Of a DNA stretch of 26,594 nt, positions 14,964-22,673 are shown piece by piece. Every line of letters starts with the position of its first letter. Within the stretch, counting starts at the first letter, position 1. Under the pieces are notes generated by a model that worked only from the letters and a program-made list of their open reading frames with translations, searched no databases and was not told where the DNA came from. A program made the translations under genes and the position numbers. Source of the DNA: a virus; IMG/VR virus record IMGVR_UViG_3300047493_000009, positions 1 through 26,594 of that record; one strand, given 5' to 3'.

Positions 14964-15817
14964 TACGTCCCGCCGTAGTTCAGCCCTGAGACGACTGCGG
15001 GGTTAATCGCGTCAGACGCAAACTTCTTGTTGTAGAGTTGCTCCGCGCCTTGGGCCGTGCTGGCCGTCCCGCCGAGATCGTGCAAGTACGGGTTCGAGAA
15101 CGAGTACTGCTGCGTCTTGGGGTTGTACATCTCCTGGTACATGTTATTTTGGCCGGTGCCCGTGTTGAACCCCTGGTTCTGCAGCTTTGAGTTCAGGCCG
15201 GTGCCTTGGGTCCAGCCTGCACCCCCGGTCTGAGCAACAGTCGGCTGTTGCGCCGGCAGGACGTGCTGCGTCGACGCTTGAGGCGGTATCGCCGCCGGAG
15301 GCGTATGCCCACCAGCCGCTTGATTCTGGAACTGGGGCAATTGGCCGAACATCTGCATGAGTTGCTGCATGAACGGGTTGCCGCTATAGGCTCCGCCACC
15401 GGCTCCGGCCTGTTGCGTGTTGCCGAGGGTCTGGGCTCCGAGCGAGCCAGGTGCAACCTGGCCTGCGGCATTGAGTCCCTGGGGGTTCTGCATCTGCCCG
15501 GTCGAGAGCGCCTGACCAGCGCCGGCAGCGTTCGCCGAGAACTGCGGCATCGACCCGTCTTGGATATTATAGCTCCCCTGGCCCCCGTTGAAGCCTGTGG
15601 GACCTGCCGTGCCGACGTTGTATTGATTGTACTGACTCGGGTCGTATGTACTACTTGTGTTATACCCGGCCTGCATGAACGGGTTTTGCCCGTAGCCGGA
15701 ACCGGGCAGCGACACCTCTTGACCGTTGCTCATCGGAGCGACGCTGCCGGGCGTCTGTTGGCCGAGGGCGCTTTGAAACCCAGCTTGGTTCGCTTGGCCG
15801 GTTAGAATGGACCCCAT
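14963..15817 (-). CDS. Gly/Gln/Asn-rich low-complexity virion protein
   Basis: A 284-residue protein with a composition dominated by Gly, Gln, Asn, Ala, Ser and Tyr, very few charged residues before the last 50, and repeated tyrosines and NPF motifs (NPFMQ appears twice, at about 45-49 and 147-151). This is a prion-like, probably disordered sequence. A short helix, NPFMQQLMQMFGQL, is the most ordered-looking part. The C-terminus (KKFASDAINPAVVSGLNYGG) looks folded. No family is recognised. The ATG follows the preceding stop directly (TAAATG) and has GAGG seven bases upstream. It is the second of three consecutive low-complexity proteins between the tail nozzle and the ejection genes, so a flexible linker or assembly role is inferred. 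Confidence 0.7.
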   Translation of the reverse strand: MGSILTGQANQAGFQSALGQQTPGSVAPMSNGQEVSLPGSGYGQNPFMQAGYNTSSTYDPSQYNQYNVGTAGPTGFNGGQGSYNIQDGSMPQFSANAAGAGQALSTGQMQNPQGLNAAGQVAPGSLGAQTLGNTQQAGAGGGAYSGNPFMQQLMQMFGQLPQFQNQAAGGHTPPAAIPPQASTQHVLPAQQPTVAQTGGAGWTQGTGLNSKLQNQGFNTGTGQNNMYQEMYNPKTQQYSFSNPYLHDLGGTASTAQGAEQLYNKKFASDAINPAVVSGLNYGGT

Positions 15818-16468
15818 TTATAAACCTCGTGGTGCTCCGGGCATGTTCGCATGAACATTATACCCTGGCGGTGTCACCTGATGTCCCGGAGCCGCTGCTG
15901 GACCGCCTGGTGCGCCCGGGGGCTTCTGCCCGCCGGTGAGCGCCTGTGCCGTCCCGGTGTTGGCCGGAACAGGTGCCTGGGCTGCCGTCGGGTTCGTCAT
16001 AACGTGATTGATAAGCTGGTTGAGCGACGCCGAAGGCGGGGGAGCCTGGCTCGCAATCGGCGCGACACCGGCGGGGGCCGTTGGTGCTGCCAGCGTTCCT
16101 GCTGAAGGCGACGGCGATGCTGCGGGTGCTTGCGGAGCGGGGGACATGATCGAGGAGATCAATTGCGAGAGCGATGACTGAGCGGGCTGGTTTGAGGTGG
16201 GACTTGGAGTGGGACTTGGAGTTGGACTCGTTGGGATTGCTCCGCTCATCGCACCAAAGCCGGGCTGTTGCTGCGGCCCGGCAGACGGCTCGGTCGGAGC
16301 GAACGTGCTGTTTAAGTCGGCCCCTGCCTGTTGGAACCCTCCGGCGTTCGGCGTAGGCGGGGGGCTCGTCTCGGGAGTCGACGAGAACGCGCTACCAAAC
16401 CCGCCCTGTGCTGGTGCAGCAGGCGCAGGAGCGGGACTAAAGGGACCCGGACCGCCGAAGAAACTCAT
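15818..16468 (-). CDS. Pro/Ala-rich disordered virion protein with two helical motifs
   Basis: A 216-residue protein, mostly Pro, Ala, Ser, Gln and Gly. Two short amphipathic helices stand out and match each other: SLSQLISSIMSP (99-110) and SLNQLINHVMTNP (148-160). The protein looks like a disordered chain carrying two copies of a binding helix, suited to bridging two identical partners. A Thr-Pro-Ser repeat (residues about 80-91) is encoded by a 12-base tandem repeat at 16197-16232. The ATG at 16468 has no Shine-Dalgarno sequence but a TATGAT box six bases upstream. The N-terminus MSFFGGPGPFSPAPAPAAP is aromatic then proline-rich. No family is recognised; it is assigned to the virion by position. 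Confidence 0.68.
   Translation of the reverse strand: MSFFGGPGPFSPAPAPAAPAQGGFGSAFSSTPETSPPPTPNAGGFQQAGADLNSTFAPTEPSAGPQQQPGFGAMSGAIPTSPTPSPTPSPTSNQPAQSSLSQLISSIMSPAPQAPAASPSPSAGTLAAPTAPAGVAPIASQAPPPSASLNQLINHVMTNPTAAQAPVPANTGTAQALTGGQKPPGAPGGPAAAPGHQVTPPGYNVHANMPGAPRGL
16197..16232. repeat. 12-base minisatellite (about 3 units) inside a coding region
   Basis: The unit GTGGGACTTGGA occurs twice exactly (16197-16208 and 16209-16220), and a third diverged copy begins GTTGGACTCG (16221-16232). On the minus strand it encodes a Ser-Pro-Thr-Pro repeat in the proline-rich protein. The repeat length is a multiple of three, so slippage would change the linker length without shifting the frame. Confidence 0.85.
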
Positions 16469-16474
16469 GTACGA

Positions 16475-16480
16475 ATCATA
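16475..16480 (-). promoter_or_regulatory. -10-like box six bases before an ATG
   Basis: On the minus strand TATGAT is followed by TCGTAC and the ATG of the proline-rich protein gene (16468). The box and its flanks, TAGTATGATT, match the TAGTATAATT before the gene starting at 7388 in nine of ten bases, at the same distance from the ATG. The box lies in the 12-base gap after the preceding stop. There is no Shine-Dalgarno sequence. No convincing -35 is seen. Confidence 0.35.
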
Positions 16481-17110
16481 CTACATGAGCGAGACGAAGC
16501 CGGTGTTCACCATGAGCAAGAGAGCGAACTTCAGGTATGCGACTCCTGCGGCCGGGGTTGCAACCTGGTTATAAAAACCGAGAGTGAACGCCAGGTTAAT
16601 CGACGTAATCGTGGCGTTGGTCGGAAGCGGCAGGACTTCACCGACGCCGAGAACGCTGCCCGAGACTTGCCGGGTCAGCGCGAACTGCTGGTTGACCACA
16701 ACCGACGGAGACGCGCCGCCGGCCTGTTGAATCGTGTACGAAAGAGTCGTCGCTTTCGAACCGGGCAGAAACTGCGTGCTGATGTTCGCGAACTCACTCG
16801 ATAACAGGCAGTACACAGACTCAGATGTGCCGGTCACAAACGGGTATTGGATATTGGGAAACGACGCGACGCCCGAAACAGTCTGGTAACCCAAGATGCC
16901 GAGTGCGTCACTCGGTATCGCGACCTCGACTTGAATCTGATCGAAGCCGAGAATCGCGTTCGATGGCGTCCCAAACGACGGCACGTAGCTCTGTGACGGG
17001 TTCCCGAACGCACGCGAACTCGTGCTACTCGGGAACTGGTTCGGTTGTCCAACGGTGAACTCAATGACCGACCGACTTGGAAGCGGTTGCGTCGTCGACG
17101 GAATTGCCAT
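16481..17110 (-). CDS. Beta-rich virion protein, unknown function
   Basis: A 209-residue protein with alternating Thr/Ser/Val/Gln strands and few charges, the composition of a beta-sandwich structural protein. It starts at the ATG at 17110, which overlaps the tail-nozzle stop (TAATG). The frame is open 51 codons further upstream, but that extension lies over the nozzle gene and has an unlikely composition (MVLAAGTCWKLNSS...). Segments such as AILGFDQIQVEVAIPSDALG and EVLPLPTNATITSINLAFTL look like paired strands. The last 25 residues (VAYLKFALLLMVNTGFVSL) are hydrophobic and could be a buried strand or a membrane-contacting end. No family is recognised. Its place after the nozzle suggests a tail-tip or tail-associated component. 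Confidence 0.7.
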   Translation of the reverse strand: MAIPSTTQPLPSRSVIEFTVGQPNQFPSSTSSRAFGNPSQSYVPSFGTPSNAILGFDQIQVEVAIPSDALGILGYQTVSGVASFPNIQYPFVTGTSESVYCLLSSEFANISTQFLPGSKATTLSYTIQQAGGASPSVVVNQQFALTRQVSGSVLGVGEVLPLPTNATITSINLAFTLGFYNQVATPAAGVAYLKFALLLMVNTGFVSLM

Positions 17111-19131
17111 TACGTGTCCCCTTCCGGGGAGTTGAGACGTTTGATCGTACCGAGTACGCCTGCGCGCCAGAGATTGATATTCGCTGGAGTTGCAGTTGCG
17201 TTCAGCGTCGCACTCAGTTGCACTTGAATTGAGTTTCCAACAAGTGCCGGCAGCGAGAACCAATGCCGCGTCGGACCTTGCGACATGTCGACCGTCTGCG
17301 TAAAACTCTGCGTGCGTCCGTTCGTAGCACCGCTCACGATGTCGAACGGGTCGATTAAGATTTGCATCTCGGCTGTTACGCCCGGCTGCACAGGACCTTC
17401 GATGTAGGCGTAGCGATACGTTTTCGTCGCCTGCGGTGCGCCGGAATCACTAACACCTGTCGTGACGTAATTCGTGATCGGGGTCGTCAGGTCTGTTTCG
17501 GCGGCGAACCATTGGTCGACGGCGTAGGGGGCTCCGGGTCGTCCGGCCAGGACGGCATAGGGAGCATTTTCCGGGTCCGAATAAACGTTGCAAGTGGAAC
17601 TGGCCCAGCCAAGTTGGTGCCACGTCCCCGAACGTATGTCGTAACCAAACGTATAGCCAAGCGTCGGGAACGACAGGTAGTAAATGCGATCAAAGACAAA
17701 CCCCGTCGCTTGAATGATGTCGTTGTTGTAGAGCGGGTTCGATAAAAAGCCTTTTATCGAGCCCTGTTCGGGATTCCCGTCGCTGATATTCGTCGGGGTG
17801 TTTCCATCGAAGATATAGGCACCCTGGCGGCTTAGCCAAAAAACGACTCCGTACGAAGCGCAGACACTTCGGGGCGCAATACACCCAATATCGAACAGTT
17901 TTCGTACCAGGAAGTCGGAGGGGCTGTCACCGTAGACGGCCCAGGTGCTCTTGCGCTTAAAGAGAACCGCGACACTTCCAATAGAGCATCCTGCGACGCC
18001 CTCGTCGTTATTCGTGTTTCGGCCACAGAACAAAACGCCTGGGTTTGTTGCGCCATTATTAAACCCCCACGGTTCGTTGTAGTTCGAATACCACAGGTCG
18101 GACGGCTGCGCTGCGTAACCGAATCCCCAGATGCGCTCTTTGTGCTGAAAGACCGTGAAGAACCCCGGTGGAACATCGCGATTGTACACGAGCGTCTGTC
18201 CGATAACTGCGGCATCTGCAAGATTATCGGTGTATGAGGTCGTTGTGTTATCGTTAATCGTCTCGACAAGTTGCCATTGTGTCAGACTGCCGCCGATGCG
18301 ATAGATATTGCGCCCGGTAACCTGTGCGTCCGCCGAAACAGGTATCGCAGTCAGAGCAACCTGTTGGTTCGCTGCCGTAATAGTCGCGCTGATCTGCCCC
18401 TGGCTCGTTTCTTGATACGCCGTCGAAAACGTTACGCAGTAATTATATTGGCCGGAGAGCGTACCCGCACCAGCGAGTGCAACAGTTGGGGCAGCGTAGC
18501 CAAACGCCGTCGTTGGAGCGGGGATACCCCATTCGCTCACCACCATGTTCGTCGTACTGATCTTCAACGGCTGAGCGGTTGTCTGGGGCTGGTTGTTGCT
18601 GGTTCCGTCCTGGAACGTACGGATACCGCCGACGAACAGGAATTGATTCTGCGGAGCCGCCGAGTACATGAACGCAGCTAAACTATACGGAGTCGACGGT
18701 CCGTAGATTTGCGTGAGCGGCATTGCCGGCGTCTGCGGTGCCCAGACGGCGAGTGCGATAGAGTTTTCGGCAATCGCTCCCGTACCGGCGCAGTTGTAAC
18801 AGATGATATAGACCTGTTGGGGCTGCGAGAACCAGGGGGCGAACGTACCGTTGAATTGCCAGATCGCAGCGATGCTCCAGCCGTCGCTTGCGCTTAGCAA
18901 TGTGATCGCCGGATAACCGGTGGGGTTATTCTGCGTTATGGCTGTTGGTAAGTTCAGAAATAGGTTCGAGCGCCCCTGCACGGACGAGTACCCAACATAC
19001 TGCCGGTTGGGGACCACGTTGAGCATATTAATAAAGTTCGGCGCTTTTACGTAGAAAATGGACGTGGTTAAGTCGATGCCGCCGAATGGTCCGATAGCGA
19101 GGAGTTCTTGGTTTGCGTTCTGCGGCGGCAT
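17110..19131 (-). CDS. Tail nozzle / beta-propeller protein (T7 gp12- or P22 gp10-like)
   Basis: A 673-residue protein, the likely distal tail-tube (nozzle) component through which DNA and ejection proteins pass. Residues about 325-520 carry the recurring segments of this family: VFQHKERIWGFGY, PSDLWYSNYNEPWGF, VLFKRKSTWAVYGD, LFDIGCIAPRSVCASYGVVFWLS and GAYIFDG, the blades of a beta-propeller. A fibronectin-like stretch with GQYNYCVTFSTAYQETSQG (about 228-246) precedes them. The N-terminus, QELLAIGPFGGIDLTTSIFYV, is the usual start, a strand through the hub. The ATG follows the preceding stop directly. The length is typical of podovirus nozzle proteins. The adaptor gene lies upstream, with two spike genes placed between, whereas T7 has 11 and 12 adjacent. 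Confidence 0.82.
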   Translation of the reverse strand: MPPQNANQELLAIGPFGGIDLTTSIFYVKAPNFINMLNVVPNRQYVGYSSVQGRSNLFLNLPTAITQNNPTGYPAITLLSASDGWSIAAIWQFNGTFAPWFSQPQQVYIICYNCAGTGAIAENSIALAVWAPQTPAMPLTQIYGPSTPYSLAAFMYSAAPQNQFLFVGGIRTFQDGTSNNQPQTTAQPLKISTTNMVVSEWGIPAPTTAFGYAAPTVALAGAGTLSGQYNYCVTFSTAYQETSQGQISATITAANQQVALTAIPVSADAQVTGRNIYRIGGSLTQWQLVETINDNTTTSYTDNLADAAVIGQTLVYNRDVPPGFFTVFQHKERIWGFGYAAQPSDLWYSNYNEPWGFNNGATNPGVLFCGRNTNNDEGVAGCSIGSVAVLFKRKSTWAVYGDSPSDFLVRKLFDIGCIAPRSVCASYGVVFWLSRQGAYIFDGNTPTNISDGNPEQGSIKGFLSNPLYNNDIIQATGFVFDRIYYLSFPTLGYTFGYDIRSGTWHQLGWASSTCNVYSDPENAPYAVLAGRPGAPYAVDQWFAAETDLTTPITNYVTTGVSDSGAPQATKTYRYAYIEGPVQPGVTAEMQILIDPFDIVSGATNGRTQSFTQTVDMSQGPTRHWFSLPALVGNSIQVQLSATLNATATPANINLWRAGVLGTIKRLNSPEGDT

Positions 19132-20100
19132 TTAATACCCGATTGCCAGGAAGTCGACCATGAGCGTTTGCGCGCCTGTTGCCGTTCCACCTGTGCCCGA
19201 AGCTACGAGAGTGAACTGTGAGCCCGAAGCGTTCGCTGCGTATAAAACCGCTACGCCGAAATTCGACCAGCCGGTGATTCCGTTCCCAGGTGTTGCCTGA
19301 ATATAGTACGACGCGCTCGACGTGAAGATCGCGTTGCCGGTCAACGTTACGGTGTAGTTCGTCGCTCCAGCAGCCCCGTTTGTAACGGTCATTGACGCCG
19401 TACCGATGACGCATTTCGAGTTACTAGCGAGCGTCCCGCCGGTGATACCCATAAACGGTGGCAAGACGCCACTTACGAGTTCGAGATACGACGAGTTCCC
19501 GGCACCACCTGTTGCCGTCAGAACAGCAGCGAGCGCCGATGTTCCACCGAAGGGCGTGTTATGAATAACGAACTGATTCGAAGTCGTTGCCATACTCCAT
19601 AGACCGCCGCCCGAGATGTTCTGCTCGACGGCAATATACGGCTCGTATGCGAGCGTTGAGTTCGCAACAGTTAAACCACCCGAGACGGTGTTTGGCAACG
19701 TATGCGTGATATTGGTTGCTTCAATTGTAAGGGGCTGGCTCTGCGTGTTAATGTCGGTAATGTTCAAACTGCCGGTCGCCGACGTCCCCCAGAGCGTCTG
19801 CGGCCAGGTTGTCCACGGAGCCGTAGCCGACGGAGCGCCGTACATCGTGACCGTACCGCTGTTAGCGACGAACATGCCCGACCCGGCTTTAGCGGAATTA
19901 ACGAGATTGAACTTCGACGTAGCGGTGTTGTAAATGACGTTGTTGAGAATAAACGTGCCGCCCGCAATTTCGAGAAGCTCTGTCGTGCCGCCGCCTGTTT
20001 CCGTGCCAACAAGTTCCAATGCAGGGTTTGCGCCGGAGATCGTGAGATTCGACGTAATCGAGGTGCCTTCGTATGGGTAGAACTGTCCGGTCCAAGTCAT
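19132..20100 (-). CDS. Tail fibre/spike protein sharing an N-terminal anchor with the larger spike
   Basis: A 322-residue, almost charge-free beta-rich protein made of Thr/Ser/Asn/Gly repeats (SNLTISGANPALELVG; NTATSKFNLVNSAKAG; TGSLNITDINTQSQPLTIEATNI), as in trimeric beta-helical fibres. The first residues, MTWTGQFYPYEGT, parallel MSWTRTYYPYATT of the preceding gene, suggesting the same docking peptide on the virion. The C-terminal 70 residues form a jelly-roll-like region (SGSQFTLVASGTGGTATGAQTLMVDFLAIGY). No enzyme motif is seen. The ATG overlaps the preceding stop (TAATG). It is probably a receptor-binding or accessory fibre; the identity of the receptor cannot be seen. Confidence 0.75.
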   Translation of the reverse strand: MTWTGQFYPYEGTSITSNLTISGANPALELVGTETGGGTTELLEIAGGTFILNNVIYNTATSKFNLVNSAKAGSGMFVANSGTVTMYGAPSATAPWTTWPQTLWGTSATGSLNITDINTQSQPLTIEATNITHTLPNTVSGGLTVANSTLAYEPYIAVEQNISGGGLWSMATTSNQFVIHNTPFGGTSALAAVLTATGGAGNSSYLELVSGVLPPFMGITGGTLASNSKCVIGTASMTVTNGAAGATNYTVTLTGNAIFTSSASYYIQATPGNGITGWSNFGVAVLYAANASGSQFTLVASGTGGTATGAQTLMVDFLAIGY

Positions 20101-21914
20101 TACGACACGTTATTCGCGAGCACGTTGCTCGCGCCACTATTAATGAGCGTGTTCGTGTAAATCGCGACCGCGCTGCCGCCGGCGGCGGGAGCAGCCGTCG
20201 ACTTATTAAAGATATTGCTCGTAGCCACACAGTACGACGAACTGCCGTCTAGCAGGACACCAGTTGTTACACCTGAGCCGTACTTGCCGTCGAACGTGTT
20301 CCCCGAGAGCACATGCCCAATGCCGGTCAGATCAATCCCCGGGTTCGGCGTGTGCCCACCCTCGACGCCGCTTACTTCGGCACTCCCGTAGAACTTGTTG
20401 TTCGCAATGATGCAATATGCCGGCGCATAGGTCGAAGTCGAGAAGAAAATCCAATGGTCGAGTGACATGAAATTGTTGCCGGTAATCACGATGTCGCGAC
20501 AGTCGACCAGGGTAATTCCGGTGATGATGCCCGTCGATGCCACAGGCGGCGCGAAGAATTGCACGCCGCTGATCGTGACACCGCGACAGTCCAGAAGTGC
20601 GATATGCGAGGCGGCTCCGTTTCCGATGATATTAAAAACGCCGCCTGTTATTTTAATGCCGTTGGACTGCGACGCACCTGTTGTGTAGATGTTGCCGTAG
20701 ATGTAAAGACCGACAGCTACGTTGCTATCAAACGTGGGATTGTCGATAATGATATTCGCTGCGCCGTCGACGTTGGTCAGCACGTAACGCAGATCGTAGT
20801 ACATCCCGTAGTTGCAGAAACTCGTCTCGGGATTCAGGAAGTGTAGATCGCCGACCGTGCCTCCGAGCGAAACGTTCGAGCAGCGAATATAAAACCCGTA
20901 CGCTGCGTAGGCCGATGACGACACATTCGAGTGCGAGCAGTAGAGGAATCGCGAGCTACCGTTGCCGCCAGTCGGAATGGTATCGTTCGGCTGTGGCGAG
21001 CCGTCGATGTAGAACCCGATGGAATTATTCGGCCCCGAAGCATACGTGTTGTTGCACGCAATGTTGTTCATAAGTGTGTCGTTTGCGCGCTGCAAGTACA
21101 CGCCGACGTAGAAACCCAAAGCGGCCACGTCCTCGACCTTAGCTTCAGAGGTGTAACAGAGCGTCAACCCAACCCCGCCGCTCGTCGTTCCCGTGGGCGT
21201 CGGCTGAATAAATCCAATGCCTCGCACCTGCGGCCATTGCAGAAAGTTCGTCGCCGATACCGACGGATTCGTGCCGCCGCCTCCAGCCAGACTAGAGACT
21301 GTCCCTGGGTACAAAACGTAACACGCGTCGATTGCCGACAGGCATTGAATCTCGGTAACGAGACTGCCGTATCCAATAAGCGCGGTGTAGTTCGTGTTCA
21401 GAACAATTGTCGAGCCGATACTATAGAGCGCCGGTTGCAGTTGGACGACCCCACCTTCACCAGGGCCGCTATTACCAAGCGCCTGAATCGCCGCGTTAAT
21501 CGCCGGAGCCGAGTCGAACGTCGTACTTGCTATCGCACCCCACCATTCGGGATAGACGACCTGCGAGTAAACGAATTTAACCTTGCCAACGCCAGAAAAG
21601 ATTTGAAAAAGCCCGGCGTTAATCGGATTCTGAGCCGTAAACGTCTCGGTCGTTGACGCTGCAACCGAGAGCAGCGCACCAGGTACGAAGATTAGCGACG
21701 ACGTGAACGAGTGCGACGTCCCCATGAGATACGTGCCCGGCGGAAAGAACAGGGCTTCACCAGCAGCAGTCGCAGTTGCGTCTGCGGCGATGATGCTTGC
21801 CGAGTCATCGGTCGTGCCGTTACCTGTTGCTCCGGCTAAAATTACGTTGTAGTAACCAACAGGTGGAGATGCCACAGTCGTAGCGTATGGATAATATGTG
21901 CGCGTCCAACTCAT
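20100..21914 (-). CDS. Tailspike with pectate-lyase-type beta-helix
   Basis: A 604-residue receptor-binding spike that probably binds or degrades a surface polysaccharide. After a short N-terminal peptide (MSWTRTYYPYATT) comes a Pectate_lyase_3-like head: AGATGNGTTDDSASIIAADA, then EALFFPPGTYLMG (53-65), the family's F-P-P-G-x-Y motif. A second F-D-S-A-P-A-I-N-A-A-I-Q turn and a GGVVQLQPALYSIGSTI strand follow at about 130-175. The rest is a right-handed parallel beta-helix (repeated N-x-I/V, G-x-x-F and DC-R strands such as CRDIVITGNNFMS). No catalytic residues can be assigned with confidence. The ATG lies immediately after the adaptor stop (TAGATG). Confidence 0.85.
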   Translation of the reverse strand: MSWTRTYYPYATTVASPPVGYYNVILAGATGNGTTDDSASIIAADATATAAGEALFFPPGTYLMGTSHSFTSSLIFVPGALLSVAASTTETFTAQNPINAGLFQIFSGVGKVKFVYSQVVYPEWWGAIASTTFDSAPAINAAIQALGNSGPGEGGVVQLQPALYSIGSTIVLNTNYTALIGYGSLVTEIQCLSAIDACYVLYPGTVSSLAGGGGTNPSVSATNFLQWPQVRGIGFIQPTPTGTTSGGVGLTLCYTSEAKVEDVAALGFYVGVYLQRANDTLMNNIACNNTYASGPNNSIGFYIDGSPQPNDTIPTGGNGSSRFLYCSHSNVSSSAYAAYGFYIRCSNVSLGGTVGDLHFLNPETSFCNYGMYYDLRYVLTNVDGAANIIIDNPTFDSNVAVGLYIYGNIYTTGASQSNGIKITGGVFNIIGNGAASHIALLDCRGVTISGVQFFAPPVASTGIITGITLVDCRDIVITGNNFMSLDHWIFFSTSTYAPAYCIIANNKFYGSAEVSGVEGGHTPNPGIDLTGIGHVLSGNTFDGKYGSGVTTGVLLDGSSSYCVATSNIFNKSTAAPAAGGSAVAIYTNTLINSGASNVLANNVS

Positions 21915-22673
21915 CTAGTATGGCCCGCGCCCTTGGTCTGCTGTCGACGGGTCGCTGAAGAGCGTCCGATACGTTACGATGACAGGTGTACGCGGGCGGA
22001 ACGCCAGCATCTCGTTCTTCCAGGCTTGCAGCTTTCGCGAACACGTTTCGTACATCTGCAACGCCTGCGTCGCCATCGGGTCTTTGTCGGCGAACAGGGC
22101 GTACCCGACGGCGTACCAGCAAATGGCGTCGCGGAAGTTATCCGGGAAAATATCGTAATCACCAGGATTAACAAGAACGTTGGGGATAGGCACCGCGTCG
22201 ATTTGAATCGTTGCAACGCTCGACGGCATCGGGATGAAGAAGATGTTACCACCGCGTAGATAAAAGACCGCCCGCCCCATCGGCGTCCAGGTTTGAGCCG
22301 TTGCCTGTTGGCCGGCGTACGTCGCAGTTTGCGGATATGCCGAAGAAGGCTCGACGTTCCAGGCGGGCGCGTTATTCGTCCCGGACTCGTCCCAGATTTG
22401 CAGAATCGACCCATCCTGGTCCGGCAGACTCGTGGGAACGATTAACTGACCTCCGAGGTACACCCGCAGAATCTTCTGCTGTTCGGGAAGCGGGTATCCG
22501 CTAACCAGCGGCGTCGTACTCGTCGTGAACGTGATCTCCGGCCATTGCACGTCGAACGCAATCTGTTGCCGGCCACGATTGATGAGATTCGTGAGGTCGC
22601 TATCCGTCCAGCGGTTTTGCGTCTGTTCGGCTAAGAGAATACGACAGAGAGCGATCTCGTCCGTGAGCTGCAT
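21915..22673 (-). CDS. Head-tail adaptor / tail tubular protein A-like (T7 gp11-like)
   Basis: A 252-residue protein that would join the portal to the tail. The N-terminus is the family's helical start, MQLTDEIALCRILLAEQTQN, followed by RWTDSDLTNLINRGRQQIA (21-39), the usual 'W-T-D-x-x-L-x-x-x-I-N' helix pair. A beta-rich insertion occupies the middle (residues about 45-165), and a C-terminal helical region FRDAICWYAVGYALFADKDP ... MYETCSRKLQAWKNEML (about 182-225) matches the family's 'Y-A-L-x-x-K' helix and 'kl-w-k' ending. This pattern is typical of gp11/gp4-like connectors. The ATG directly follows the preceding stop (TAGATG). It precedes the spike genes and, further on, the nozzle. Confidence 0.82.
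   Translation of the reverse strand: MQLTDEIALCRILLAEQTQNRWTDSDLTNLINRGRQQIAFDVQWPEITFTTSTTPLVSGYPLPEQQKILRVYLGGQLIVPTSLPDQDGSILQIWDESGTNNAPAWNVEPSSAYPQTATYAGQQATAQTWTPMGRAVFYLRGGNIFFIPMPSSVATIQIDAVPIPNVLVNPGDYDIFPDNFRDAICWYAVGYALFADKDPMATQALQMYETCSRKLQAWKNEMLAFRPRTPVIVTYRTLFSDPSTADQGRGPY

Noticed and set aside
17111-17263. N-terminal extension of the beta-rich virion protein by 51 codons
   Set aside because: It lies entirely over the end of the tail-nozzle gene; the ATG at 17110 overlaps that gene's stop as TAATG, like its neighbours.
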